From the NCBI RefSeq assembly GCF_003443995.1, contig NZ_QWEY01000002.1, positions 496,001-560,000 of the forward strand: DNA of 64,000 bases, read 5' to 3'. A program made the translations under genes and the position numbers. Position 1 is the stretch's first letter, and each line of letters starts with the position of its first letter. Positions 56,495-64,000 of this stretch are shown here, one piece after another. This DNA is from Pseudotabrizicola alkalilacus (lineage in GTDB: Bacteria; Pseudomonadota; Alphaproteobacteria; Rhodobacterales; Rhodobacteraceae). The notes beneath the pieces were generated by a model that searched no databases, had not been told where the DNA came from, and saw only the letters and a program-made list of their open reading frames with translations.

Positions 56495-57139
56495 TCAGAC
56501 GCTGCGCTGGCGCAGCCGCGCCATCCCGGCGGCGTTGATCGCGTCAAGCTGGTCATACAGCGCGAAATCTGCCGCGTAATGCGCGCGCACCGCGTCGCGC
56601 AGATCGGCGGGGATCGCGGCGGCCTCGCGCCCGATCACGCTGACATTCAGCCGGGGTACGGTGGCGCTGATCCCCAACGCGGCCAGCACCTGCGGCAGCA
56701 TCGCGTCCAGCTGGTGATAGGGGATGATCACATCGGCCAGCGGTTTGCCGCCTGCGTCCAGAAAGATGCGGCCCTGTGAATAGGGCTTGCCGGTATGGTC
56801 AAACACATTCCAGTCGGCGGCCTGCCAGAATTCGGCAAAGCTCATGTCAGGGGGCAGCGGGGCCTCGACCTGATTGCCTTTGCGGTAGCGGAACCACGAC
56901 AAGATCCAGTCCAGCGGGTCACGCATGACGCCAAAGCGGAAGAAGCTGTCGAACTCTTTGCCGGGCGTGTCGAACAGCGCTTTGAAATCGTGACGGATCT
57001 TTGCAAGCGGCAGGTGCTTGCCCTTTGGTCCGGGCGGGCTGGAAATCTCGGCGTGGTCGGCGAGAATTGCCTCGATCGAGGTGGATGCCGCCTTGGTATT
57101 CGCGACGAAGAGGAACTTGTGCTTTACACTGATCAGCAT
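56495..57139 (-). CDS. Sulfotransferase family protein
   Basis: This is a 214-residue PAPS-dependent sulfotransferase of the Sulfotransfer_2-like type. KHKFLFVANTKAASTSIE contains the 5'-phosphosulfate loop (NTKAASTS, residues 14-21), and FGVMRDPLDWILSWF matches the 3'-phosphate motif. It would transfer sulfate to a carbohydrate or lipid acceptor, unknown here. It is convergent with yebC. The region to the cold-shock gene is 330 bp. Confidence 0.82.
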   Translation of the reverse strand: MLISVKHKFLFVANTKAASTSIEAILADHAEISSPPGPKGKHLPLAKIRHDFKALFDTPGKEFDSFFRFGVMRDPLDWILSWFRYRKGNQVEAPLPPDMSFAEFWQAADWNVFDHTGKPYSQGRIFLDAGGKPLADVIIPYHQLDAMLPQVLAALGISATVPRLNVSVIGREAAAIPADLRDAVRAHYAADFALYDQLDAINAAGMARLRQRSV

Positions 57140-57469
57140 TCGGGATCCGCTGTTGCCCGACAGCCCACAGTGGCCCGCCGTTTACCGGCTAAATCGCCTG
57201 ATTTGGCGGGATGATCAAGTGTTTCATGGCAGGGCGCACCGGGTAAGCGCAGGTCTGCGTCAGGGGGCGGCGGAGCGGTGGTTCTTTGGGCCGGATGGCT
57301 TTAATTCGGCAAGGCCCTTGTCAGGACGGGACAAATAGGGCATATAGGGCAGGCAAAGCTTCTTCTCTTTCGGTCTTCTGTCTGCTTCGGCCCACAGTCA
57401 CACGATCTAGACGACTCTCGGCCGGGCCACCGCATGTTGTGGGTGGCGCATACTACAGGAGATCTCACG
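57140..57469. other. Leader region of the cold-shock gene
   Basis: These 330 bp have no supportable gene. They hold the divergent promoter of the sulfotransferase gene and a long leader for the cold-shock gene. TTGTCA at 57318-57323 and CATATA at 57341-57346, 17 bp apart, are a candidate promoter and would give a 5' UTR of about 115 nt, as is common for cspA-type mRNAs. Confidence 0.4.
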
Positions 57470-57676
57470 ATGGCTAATGGCACCGTGAAATGGTTTAACG
57501 CAACCAAAGGCTTCGGCTTTATCGCACCAGAAGGCGGCCAAAAAGACGTGTTCGTGCACATCACCGCGCTGGAACGCGCTGGTATCCGTGCTCTGAACGA
57601 CGGTCAGGCTGTGACCTTCGATCTGGAACGTGACCGCAATGGTCGCGAATCGGCGACCAACCTGGCTCTGGCCTGA
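57470..57676 (+). CDS. Cold-shock protein (CspA family)
   Basis: This is a 68-residue single cold-shock domain that binds single-stranded nucleic acids as an RNA chaperone. RNP1 is KGFGFI at 13-18 and RNP2 VFVHI at 27-31. The ATG at 57470 follows CAGGAGATCTCACG, a strong ribosome-binding site, and codon use is that of a highly expressed gene. An open frame upstream is not used. Two hairpins follow the stop. Confidence 0.95.
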   Translation: MANGTVKWFNATKGFGFIAPEGGQKDVFVHITALERAGIRALNDGQAVTFDLERDRNGRESATNLALA

Positions 57677-57684
57677 TTTATCAG

Positions 57685-57742
57685 GTCTGATCCTTCGGTC
57701 AGACATTTGAAACGGGGGTGGCGTAAGCCGCCCCCGTTTTGC
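57685..57742 (+). terminator. Tandem hairpins ending the cold-shock gene
   Basis: The first hairpin pairs GTCTGA (57685-57690) with TCAGAC (57699-57704). The second pairs AAACGGGGG, with GGC inside, to CCCCCGTTT around a GTAA loop and is followed by a short T-run, a typical rho-independent terminator at about 57710-57740. Confidence 0.88.
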
Positions 57743-57752
57743 ATTTGGGGGG

Positions 57753-58355
57753 TCAAGCCCCGGCAATCAGTGCGGCAGCGATGAGCCACATCGTCGTGCC
57801 GATGATCAACTCCAGCCAGACCCAGGCGCGCGGGTTGGCAAACAGCGGGGCCAGCAGGCGCGCACCAAAACCAAGCGCGGTGAAAAACGCAAAGCTGCCG
57901 GCAATGGCCCCGGCGCCAAAATGCCACTGCTGCGGCGCATATTGCGCCGAAATCGCGCCGAGCAGCACCAGCGTATCCAGATAGACATGCGGGTTGGCCC
58001 AGGTCAGCACCAACACCGTGGCAAGAGTGCGGCCAAGGCTGGTGGAGTTGCCCTGCGCCGGGCGCAGCGCCTCGCCCCCCTTGAGCGCCGCGCGGAAACG
58101 CAGAGCGCCATAGGCGATCAGAAAGGCCGCCCCGGCATAGAGCATGGCGGTCGTGATCCACGGCGCCAGCGCCGCAAGAGTGCCAAAGCCCGCCACCCCG
58201 GCGGCGATCAGCACCGCATCGGACAGGGCACAGGCCAGCACCACGGGCAGAACATGATCTCGCCGCAGGCCCTGACGCAGGACAAAGGCATTCTGCGCGC
58301 CGATGGCGGCGATCAGCGACAGTGAGGTGAGGAATCCGGCGACAAGGGCGGTCAT
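57753..58355 (-). CDS. argO: LysE/ArgO family amino acid exporter
   Basis: This is a 200-residue membrane protein with six helices. GFLTSLSLIAAIGAQNAFVL at the start is the LysE/ArgO signature (GAQNAFVLRQG), and TWANPHVYLDTLVLLG is the conserved middle motif. It exports basic amino acids, probably arginine or lysine. It is divergent from an ArgP/LysG-type regulator across 82 bp, the usual arrangement. The ATG at 58355 is used. The 3' end lies next to the cold-shock terminator. Confidence 0.88.
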   Translation of the reverse strand: MTALVAGFLTSLSLIAAIGAQNAFVLRQGLRRDHVLPVVLACALSDAVLIAAGVAGFGTLAALAPWITTAMLYAGAAFLIAYGALRFRAALKGGEALRPAQGNSTSLGRTLATVLVLTWANPHVYLDTLVLLGAISAQYAPQQWHFGAGAIAGSFAFFTALGFGARLLAPLFANPRAWVWLELIIGTTMWLIAAALIAGA

Positions 58356-58411
58356 AGGCGGGGCCTTTCGATGCTGGCTTGACTTAGACCGGGGCAGGTG
58401 GATCAATCCAG

Positions 58412-58428
58412 ATCATCTTTCTGATGAT
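58412..58428. promoter_or_regulatory. Candidate ArgP/LysG operator
   Basis: ATCATC at 58412-58417 and GATGAT at 58423-58428 are a perfect dyad with the spacer TTTCT, between the divergent exporter and its LysR-type regulator. The position and dyad form suit a LysR-type binding site; it begins 10 nt upstream of the regulator start. Confidence 0.5.
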
Positions 58429-58437
58429 GGATAAGCT

Positions 58438-59325
58438 GTGCTGATCTTTGATTCCTTGCAACTGGCCGCTCTGGCCGCGGTGCACCGGCGCGGGTCTTTC
58501 GACCTTGCCGCCGCCGATCTGGGCATCACGCAATCGGCGGTGTCGCAGCGGCTGCGAGCGCTGGAGGAACGGGCGGGCACCCTGCTGATCCGGCGGGGTA
58601 GCCCGAGTGTGGCGACCGGGGCGGGGCTGCGGCTGATCCGGCACTTCGATGAGGTGGTGCTGCTGGAGCGGCAGTTGGCCGAGGATCTGCCGGGGGTTCA
58701 GGCGGGTGCGGTCAACCTGCGTATTGCCGTGAACGCCGACAGTCTGGCGACCTGGGTGATGCCAGCGCTGGTGCAGGTGCCTGGGGTGCTGTTTGATCTG
58801 GTGATTGATGATCAGGATTTCAGCCAGGACTGGCTGCGGCGGGGTGAGGTGGTGGCGGCGGTGACCGCTCATGCCGGGCCGCTGCAGGGCTGTGACACGC
58901 TGCCCTTGGGCGCGCTGCGCTATCGGGCAACGGCCAGCCCCGGCTATATGGCGCAGTGGTTTCCGTGCGGGGTGACGGCTTTGGCATTGTCGCGCGCCCC
59001 CGCGCTGACTTATTCCGACAAGGACAGGCTGCAGGCGCAATGGGTGGCGGCGCAGGGCTTTGGTGCGGGTACCTTGTTTCCCAGCCACCGGATCGCCTCG
59101 ACTCACGGATTTGTCGATGCCTGCCTGTCGGGTCTGGGGTGGGGGCTGAATCCCGAGCCGCTGGTGGCGTCGCATCTGGCGGCGGGCCGGCTGGTGGAGG
59201 TGGTGGCGCAAAGCCCGCTGGATGTGGCGCTGCACTGGCAGTTTGCGCGGCTGACCGCCCCTGCCATCACGCCCCTGACCCGCGCGATGCGCGCGGCGGC
59301 GGCGCAGATGTTACGGTTACAATAA
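58438..59325 (+). CDS. argP: LysR-family regulator ArgP/LysG
   Basis: This is a 295-residue LysR-type regulator. The N-terminal helix-turn-helix (QLAALAAVHRRGSFDLAAAD then LGITQSAVSQRLRALEER) has the ArgP/LysG style. The effector domain begins near residue 90. It probably activates the divergent exporter gene when lysine or arginine is abundant. The start is a GTG at 58438 with a weak ribosome-binding site. Confidence 0.87.
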   Translation: MLIFDSLQLAALAAVHRRGSFDLAAADLGITQSAVSQRLRALEERAGTLLIRRGSPSVATGAGLRLIRHFDEVVLLERQLAEDLPGVQAGAVNLRIAVNADSLATWVMPALVQVPGVLFDLVIDDQDFSQDWLRRGEVVAAVTAHAGPLQGCDTLPLGALRYRATASPGYMAQWFPCGVTALALSRAPALTYSDKDRLQAQWVAAQGFGAGTLFPSHRIASTHGFVDACLSGLGWGLNPEPLVASHLAAGRLVEVVAQSPLDVALHWQFARLTAPAITPLTRAMRAAAAQMLRLQ

Positions 59326-59365
59326 GCCGCTTGTCTCTGCCCGGTGCGCACCGCAGGTTGCGCGC

Positions 59366-60262
59366 ATGAATGCGCCAAGACCTGCCGACACCCCCGTACA
59401 GGCGATCCTGTGGATGCTTGCCTCCGGCCTCAGCTTTGTCGGGGTAACGGGGATCGTGCGCTATCTGGGCACGGACCTTCCGGCGGCGCAATCGGCCTTT
59501 GTCCGCTTTGGTTGGGGGGTGGTGTTTCTGGCACCGACCTTGGTCCCGATGCTGCGCGGCGGGCTGCCGGGCCTGTATCTGCCGCTGCATCTGGGGCGCG
59601 GGCTGGTGCATGTGGCCGCGGTTGTGTGCTGGTTTTACGCGATGGCCCGGATCCCGGTCGCCGAGGTGACGGCCATCGGCTATCTGAACCCGGTGCTGCT
59701 GACGCTGGGCACGGTGGTGTTTTTCGGCGAGCGGCTGTCGCTGCGGCGGGTGCTGGCGATTGGCGTGGCGCTGATCGGGGCGCTGATCGTGCTGCGCCCC
59801 GGCCTGCGCGAGGTGACGGATGGCCATATCGCGCAGATCTGCGCGGCGGTGTTTTTTGCCGGGTCATATCTGTTCGCCAAACGACTGTCGATGGTGGCCA
59901 GTGCCGGGCAGATCGTGGCCATGCTGTCGCTGGTGGTGACTTTGGCGCTGGCCCCATGGGCGCTCTGGGTCTGGGTGCCGATGAGTCTGGCGCAACTGGC
60001 GTGGCTGGCGGTGGTGGCCGCTTGCGCGACAGCGGGGCATTACTGCATGAGCCGCGCTTTCGCCGCTGCTCCGATTGCGGTGTCGCAGCCGGTGGTGTTT
60101 CTGCAACTGATCTGGGCGGCGTTGTTGGGCTGGGCCGTGTTTGGCGAGGCGGTGGATCTGTTCGTGCTGATCGGCGGCGCAGTGATCGTGGGGTCGGTGA
60201 GCTATATCACCTGGGCCGAATCGCGAAAGCGGCGGCGCGACCTGGTGCCCGAGGTGCTCTAG
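59366..60262 (+). CDS. EamA/DMT-family transporter
   Basis: This is a 298-residue protein with ten helices in two EamA halves. The first half is seen in LPAAQSAFVRFGWGVVF and IPVAEVTAIGYLNPVLL, the second in AHYCMSRAF-like GHYCMSRAFAAAPIAVSQP. The substrate is unknown. A GC-rich hairpin of the same kind as after ruvA follows. It is a separate protein from the EamA gene at 15655. Confidence 0.8.
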   Translation: MNAPRPADTPVQAILWMLASGLSFVGVTGIVRYLGTDLPAAQSAFVRFGWGVVFLAPTLVPMLRGGLPGLYLPLHLGRGLVHVAAVVCWFYAMARIPVAEVTAIGYLNPVLLTLGTVVFFGERLSLRRVLAIGVALIGALIVLRPGLREVTDGHIAQICAAVFFAGSYLFAKRLSMVASAGQIVAMLSLVVTLALAPWALWVWVPMSLAQLAWLAVVAACATAGHYCMSRAFAAAPIAVSQPVVFLQLIWAALLGWAVFGEAVDLFVLIGGAVIVGSVSYITWAESRKRRRDLVPEVL

Positions 60263-60397
60263 GCCCCGGCGTGGAGGGGGCGCTGCCCCCCGGCTTTGCC
60301 TCCCCCCGGAGGGGCTCCGAGGAGACGCGCGGCACGCGCGCGACGAGATAAAAAGCTTGCGCGCATCGCGCGCGCCGTTCTCTTGAAGTCGCAACAG
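60263..60397. repeat. GC-rich hairpin GGGGGC-GCT-GCCCCC and following structured sequence
   Basis: At 60276-60290, GGGGGC pairs with GCCCCC around GCT, followed by CGGCTTTGCC and TCCCCCCGGAGG. The same hairpin plus a C-rich run and GGAG occurs after ruvA at 23226. The rest of this 135-bp region between convergent genes holds short GC-rich inverted repeats (GCGCGC) and no gene. Confidence 0.5.
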
Positions 60398-61540
<1,143 letters not shown>

Positions 61541-61669
61541 TTAGACGCCACGGGGCGCGCGCACAACCTGCACTGCAAAGTGACTGGTGACCTCTTGCCC
61601 TGTCTGTTGCGAATGTGAAATTAAGGTGTATCCGCCTATTCTTTTTGGTGGAGAGGCTGGCAGGAGCAG

Positions 61670-62419
61670 ATGGCTGAGACAGAACACGGGGCAGGCAGGC
61701 GGTTTGTGATCATCGGCCTGCCACGCAGCGGCACCACCTATCTGATGAGTTTGCTGAACTCGCACCCGGAGGTGAGCTGTTCGGGTGAAGTGTTCAACCC
61801 CTATTCCATTATCGAAACCGGCGAGGCGGATTATGATACAGGCCGCCTTTTTACGCGCGATACTGCGCCGCGGTATTTTCTGAAAGACTTTTTCGAGCGC
61901 TATGAAGCGGAACCTTGGAAGCGGATCGGGTTCAAGCTGATGCTGGGTCATAACATCCGGGTTCTGACGCAGCTGCCAGAGCTGGCGGATATGTCGATCA
62001 TTTATGTGCATCGCAACAACCGGCTGGCGCAGGTGGCGTCTTATCTGAAGGCAATGCAGACGCTGAACTGGGCGCAGACCAGCCGGACGCGCGAGATGAA
62101 GCAAAAGATCGTTGCGACGCCACAGCTTATCAGCCATCAATGGCATGAATATGCGGCCATGGATTTTCTGTTTGCCTCGTGGTTGCGGACCTTACCCAAC
62201 CCCAGCATCACACTTGAGTATTGCGATATGTTCAAACCGGAGTTCAACGCGCAGATCTGCGGCTTTCTGGGCGTTGCGCCAGACCCGGCCATGGCATCGC
62301 CACTGGTCAAGCAAGGTGCCAACCGGGTGCTGGACCGGTTCGAGGTGCCCGAACCGATTGAGGCCTATATCCGGCAACTCGGCCTTGCCGACTGGCTGGA
62401 AAACGAACTGACTGAATGA
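61670..62419 (+). CDS. Sulfotransferase (Stf0-like)
   Basis: This is a 249-residue PAPS-dependent sulfotransferase with the P-loop-like 5'-phosphosulfate motif IGLPRSGTTYLMSLLNSHPE at residues 15-34. RIGFKLMLGHN and a later YVHRNNRLAQVASYLKA match the 3'-phosphate region. Stf0-type enzymes sulfate sugars such as trehalose; the acceptor here is unknown. The ATG at 61670 follows CAGGAGC. The stop overlaps the next gene by 4 nt (ATGA), so the two are coupled. Confidence 0.85.
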   Translation: MAETEHGAGRRFVIIGLPRSGTTYLMSLLNSHPEVSCSGEVFNPYSIIETGEADYDTGRLFTRDTAPRYFLKDFFERYEAEPWKRIGFKLMLGHNIRVLTQLPELADMSIIYVHRNNRLAQVASYLKAMQTLNWAQTSRTREMKQKIVATPQLISHQWHEYAAMDFLFASWLRTLPNPSITLEYCDMFKPEFNAQICGFLGVAPDPAMASPLVKQGANRVLDRFEVPEPIEAYIRQLGLADWLENELTE

Positions 62420-63894
62420 AAATTCTCTATGTCAATTGGGTCGATTATCTGGACCCGGAAGGCCGCGGTGGCGGTGTGTCCCTGTATCAGCGCAATCTGA
62501 TGCGGGCCCTGTCCGGGGTGGCCGGTGTAGAGGCGTCGTTTCTGGCCTGTGGCACCTCTTATGATCCATTGCGCCCGAACCCCCGTTGGGAGGTAATGCG
62601 CCATGGCCCGCGGCAGGACCGGCAGCGGCGGTTTGATCTGGTGAACTCGGGTACGCTGGCGCCGGGGCATGCGTCTTTCGGGCAAGCGACCCAGGTCAGC
62701 CATCCGGCGACCGAGGCGGTTTTTTTCGACTTTTTGGCCCGGACTGGCCCCTATGATGTGATCCATTTCAACAATCTGGAAGGGATTCCTGTAGATGTGC
62801 TGCGCCTGAAGGACCGGTTTCCTGCGAGCCGACTGGTGTTAAGCCTGCACAATTATTACCCTTTCTGCCCGCAGGTGAATTTCTGGCAGGACGAGGCGCG
62901 CAATTGTGTCGATGACGAACAAGGGCGGCGTTGCGTTACGTGTCTGCCGCAAAGCTGGAATCCAGCCCAGATCCGCGCTGGGCATGGGTTGGCCTACCGG
63001 ATGAAAGTATTGGGGATTCCGCCTGACAGCTGGGTGTTCCGGCAGACATTCCGGGTGATCTTTGGTCTGGGGCGGCGTTTGGGGCGGCTGCGCGGGCAAC
63101 GCAAGCGTCAGACGCTGTTGGCGGGGTCGAGGCAGGCGGATGCGGCGCTGGCTCTGGCCGGGATGGCATTTGTAAAGCGCCGGGCGGCAATGGTGCAGCA
63201 GCGGATCAATACGCATTGCGATCTGGTGCTGTGCGTGTCGGACCGGGTGCGGCAGATCGCGCTGCGCGAAGGTGTGCGGCCGGAAAAGGCAGTGACGAAT
63301 TACATCGGCACGGTCGAGGCGCAGAACTATGCCGCCGCACCGGAGCGCGGGCCGATCTTGCGCCCGGATGGCACGGTCAAGCTGGCCTATTTCGGCTATA
63401 TGCGGCGCGACAAGGGGTTCTACTTTCTGCTCGACGCGCTGGAGGCGCTGCCTGACGCGGACCTTTGCCGGTTGCATCTGGTGGTGGCGGCGCGGCGGGG
63501 CGCGGCGGAGGTCATGGCGCGATTGGCGGCACTGGCCCCGAGGTTGGCGGGATTTGAGCATCAGGATGGCTACGGGCATGGCGATCTGGACCGGCTGCTG
63601 GCCGATGTCGGCGTCGGCCTGTTGCCGGTGATGTGGGAGGATAACCTGCCGCAGGTGGCGATCGAGCTGCATGCGCGGCGCATTCCGCTTTTGTGCAGCG
63701 ATCTGGGCGGCGCGCGCGAGCTGGGCAACAGCCCGGCTTTTGTATTCCGGGCCGGGGATGTGGGGGCTTTTGGCGGGCGGATCAGGGCTATCCTGTCCGG
63801 CGAAATCGGGGCCGAGGATTACTGGCGCGCGGCCATTGTGCCAGAGACCATGAGCGCGCATGTCGAAAAGCTGCTGGCGCTTTATCGCGGCTGA
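62416..63894 (+). CDS. Group 1 (GT4-like) glycosyltransferase
   Basis: This is a 492-residue GT-B glycosyltransferase. The N-terminal domain starts KILYVNWVDYLDPEGRGGGVS and includes SLHNYYPFCPQVNFW. The C-terminal domain has KLAYFGYMRRDKGFYFLLDA and VGVGLLPVMWEDNLPQVAIE, where the glutamate of the EX7E-like motif is expected. It adds a sugar to a surface glycan; donor and acceptor are unknown. A basic internal stretch (residues about 215-250, RRLGRLRGQRKRQ) is unusual. It is translationally coupled to the sulfotransferase. Confidence 0.82.
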   Translation: MKILYVNWVDYLDPEGRGGGVSLYQRNLMRALSGVAGVEASFLACGTSYDPLRPNPRWEVMRHGPRQDRQRRFDLVNSGTLAPGHASFGQATQVSHPATEAVFFDFLARTGPYDVIHFNNLEGIPVDVLRLKDRFPASRLVLSLHNYYPFCPQVNFWQDEARNCVDDEQGRRCVTCLPQSWNPAQIRAGHGLAYRMKVLGIPPDSWVFRQTFRVIFGLGRRLGRLRGQRKRQTLLAGSRQADAALALAGMAFVKRRAAMVQQRINTHCDLVLCVSDRVRQIALREGVRPEKAVTNYIGTVEAQNYAAAPERGPILRPDGTVKLAYFGYMRRDKGFYFLLDALEALPDADLCRLHLVVAARRGAAEVMARLAALAPRLAGFEHQDGYGHGDLDRLLADVGVGLLPVMWEDNLPQVAIELHARRIPLLCSDLGGARELGNSPAFVFRAGDVGAFGGRIRAILSGEIGAEDYWRAAIVPETMSAHVEKLLALYRG

Positions 63895-63905
63895 GGCGCG
63901 ATAAG

Positions 63906-64000
63906 TTAAGGCGGGGGCGGCTGGCCGGTGGTCAGGACCGATTGCACAAAGGGGCTGTCGGTCCAGTGGACCGATACCGAGGGATCAAAGATCGTCTCGC
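63906..64000 (-). CDS. 3' end of an unidentified gene (truncated by the window edge)
   Basis: On the minus strand an open frame enters from the right edge and ends at TAA (63906-63908), encoding a C-terminus with VHWTDSPFVQ and a final PPPP. It is convergent with the glycosyltransferase gene, 11 nt from its stop. Only about 30 codons are visible, so no family can be assigned. Confidence 0.45.
   Translation of the reverse strand, partial: ETIFDPSVSVHWTDSPFVQSVLTTGQPPPP

Overview
The window reads as a single contiguous, GC-rich chromosomal segment of an alphaproteobacterium, most likely a member of the Rhodobacteraceae (Roseobacter/Rhodobacter/Paracoccus relatives). The basis is gene content and order: ihfB-lapA-trpF, ruvC-ruvA-ruvB, ybgC/tolQRAB-pal-cpoB-tilS-ftsH, fhs-folD, a rhizobial-type phosphatidylcholine synthase, and several small proteins I recognise as conserved in that family. 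Many start codons are GTG, and the third codon position is strongly G/C, which also produces long spurious antisense frames. I saw no rRNA, tRNA, CRISPR array, prophage or insertion sequence.

Layout. 0-6 kb: ihfB, a LapA-domain membrane protein, trpF and trpB (split by a minus-strand DUF4394 gene), a truncated haemoglobin, a DUF2237 protein and an FAD monooxygenase. 6-21 kb: ileS convergent with priA, a transaldolase-family gene, asparaginase, DUF484-xerC, pcs, two transporters, msrA, a geranylgeranyl-reductase-family flavoprotein, a prmA with a duplicated N-terminal domain and a small membrane protein. 21-26 kb: a DUF1127 gene and ruvC-ruvA-htpX-ruvB. 25-33 kb: minus-strand nrdR-ribD, then dnaG-rpoD with a small gene overlapping the rpoD stop. 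33-44 kb: the Tol-Pal cell-envelope operon, interrupted between ybgC and tolQ by a lower-GC insert carrying a LysE-type exporter and a GNAT gene, then tilS and ftsH. 44-56 kb: a MOSC protein, one-carbon folate genes fhs and folD with a PchB-like chorismate-mutase-fold gene between them, the ligase-associated repair genes pdeM and lhr-type helicase, a YmdB-type phosphoesterase, an SLC13 transporter, a lipoprotein, a phosphohexomutase and yebC. 56-64 kb: two sulfotransferases, cold-shock protein, a divergent argO-argP pair, an EamA transporter, UDP-galactopyranose mutase and a glycosyltransferase. The sugar genes suggest the edge of a surface-glycan locus, possibly sulfated and containing galactofuranose.

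Most of the window is core housekeeping. The observations most worth following are: (1) the tandem duplication of the substrate-recognition domain of PrmA; (2) a dispersed 31-32 nt intergenic element built on CCTCCGGCGGGAG, with five good copies and two degenerate ones, two of them forming an inverted pair between ileS and priA; (3) the insert that splits the ybgC-tolQ junction; (4) the PchB-like gene embedded in a folate operon; and (5) an unrecognised small protein translationally coupled to the housekeeping sigma factor. I found no convincing entirely new multi-gene system.
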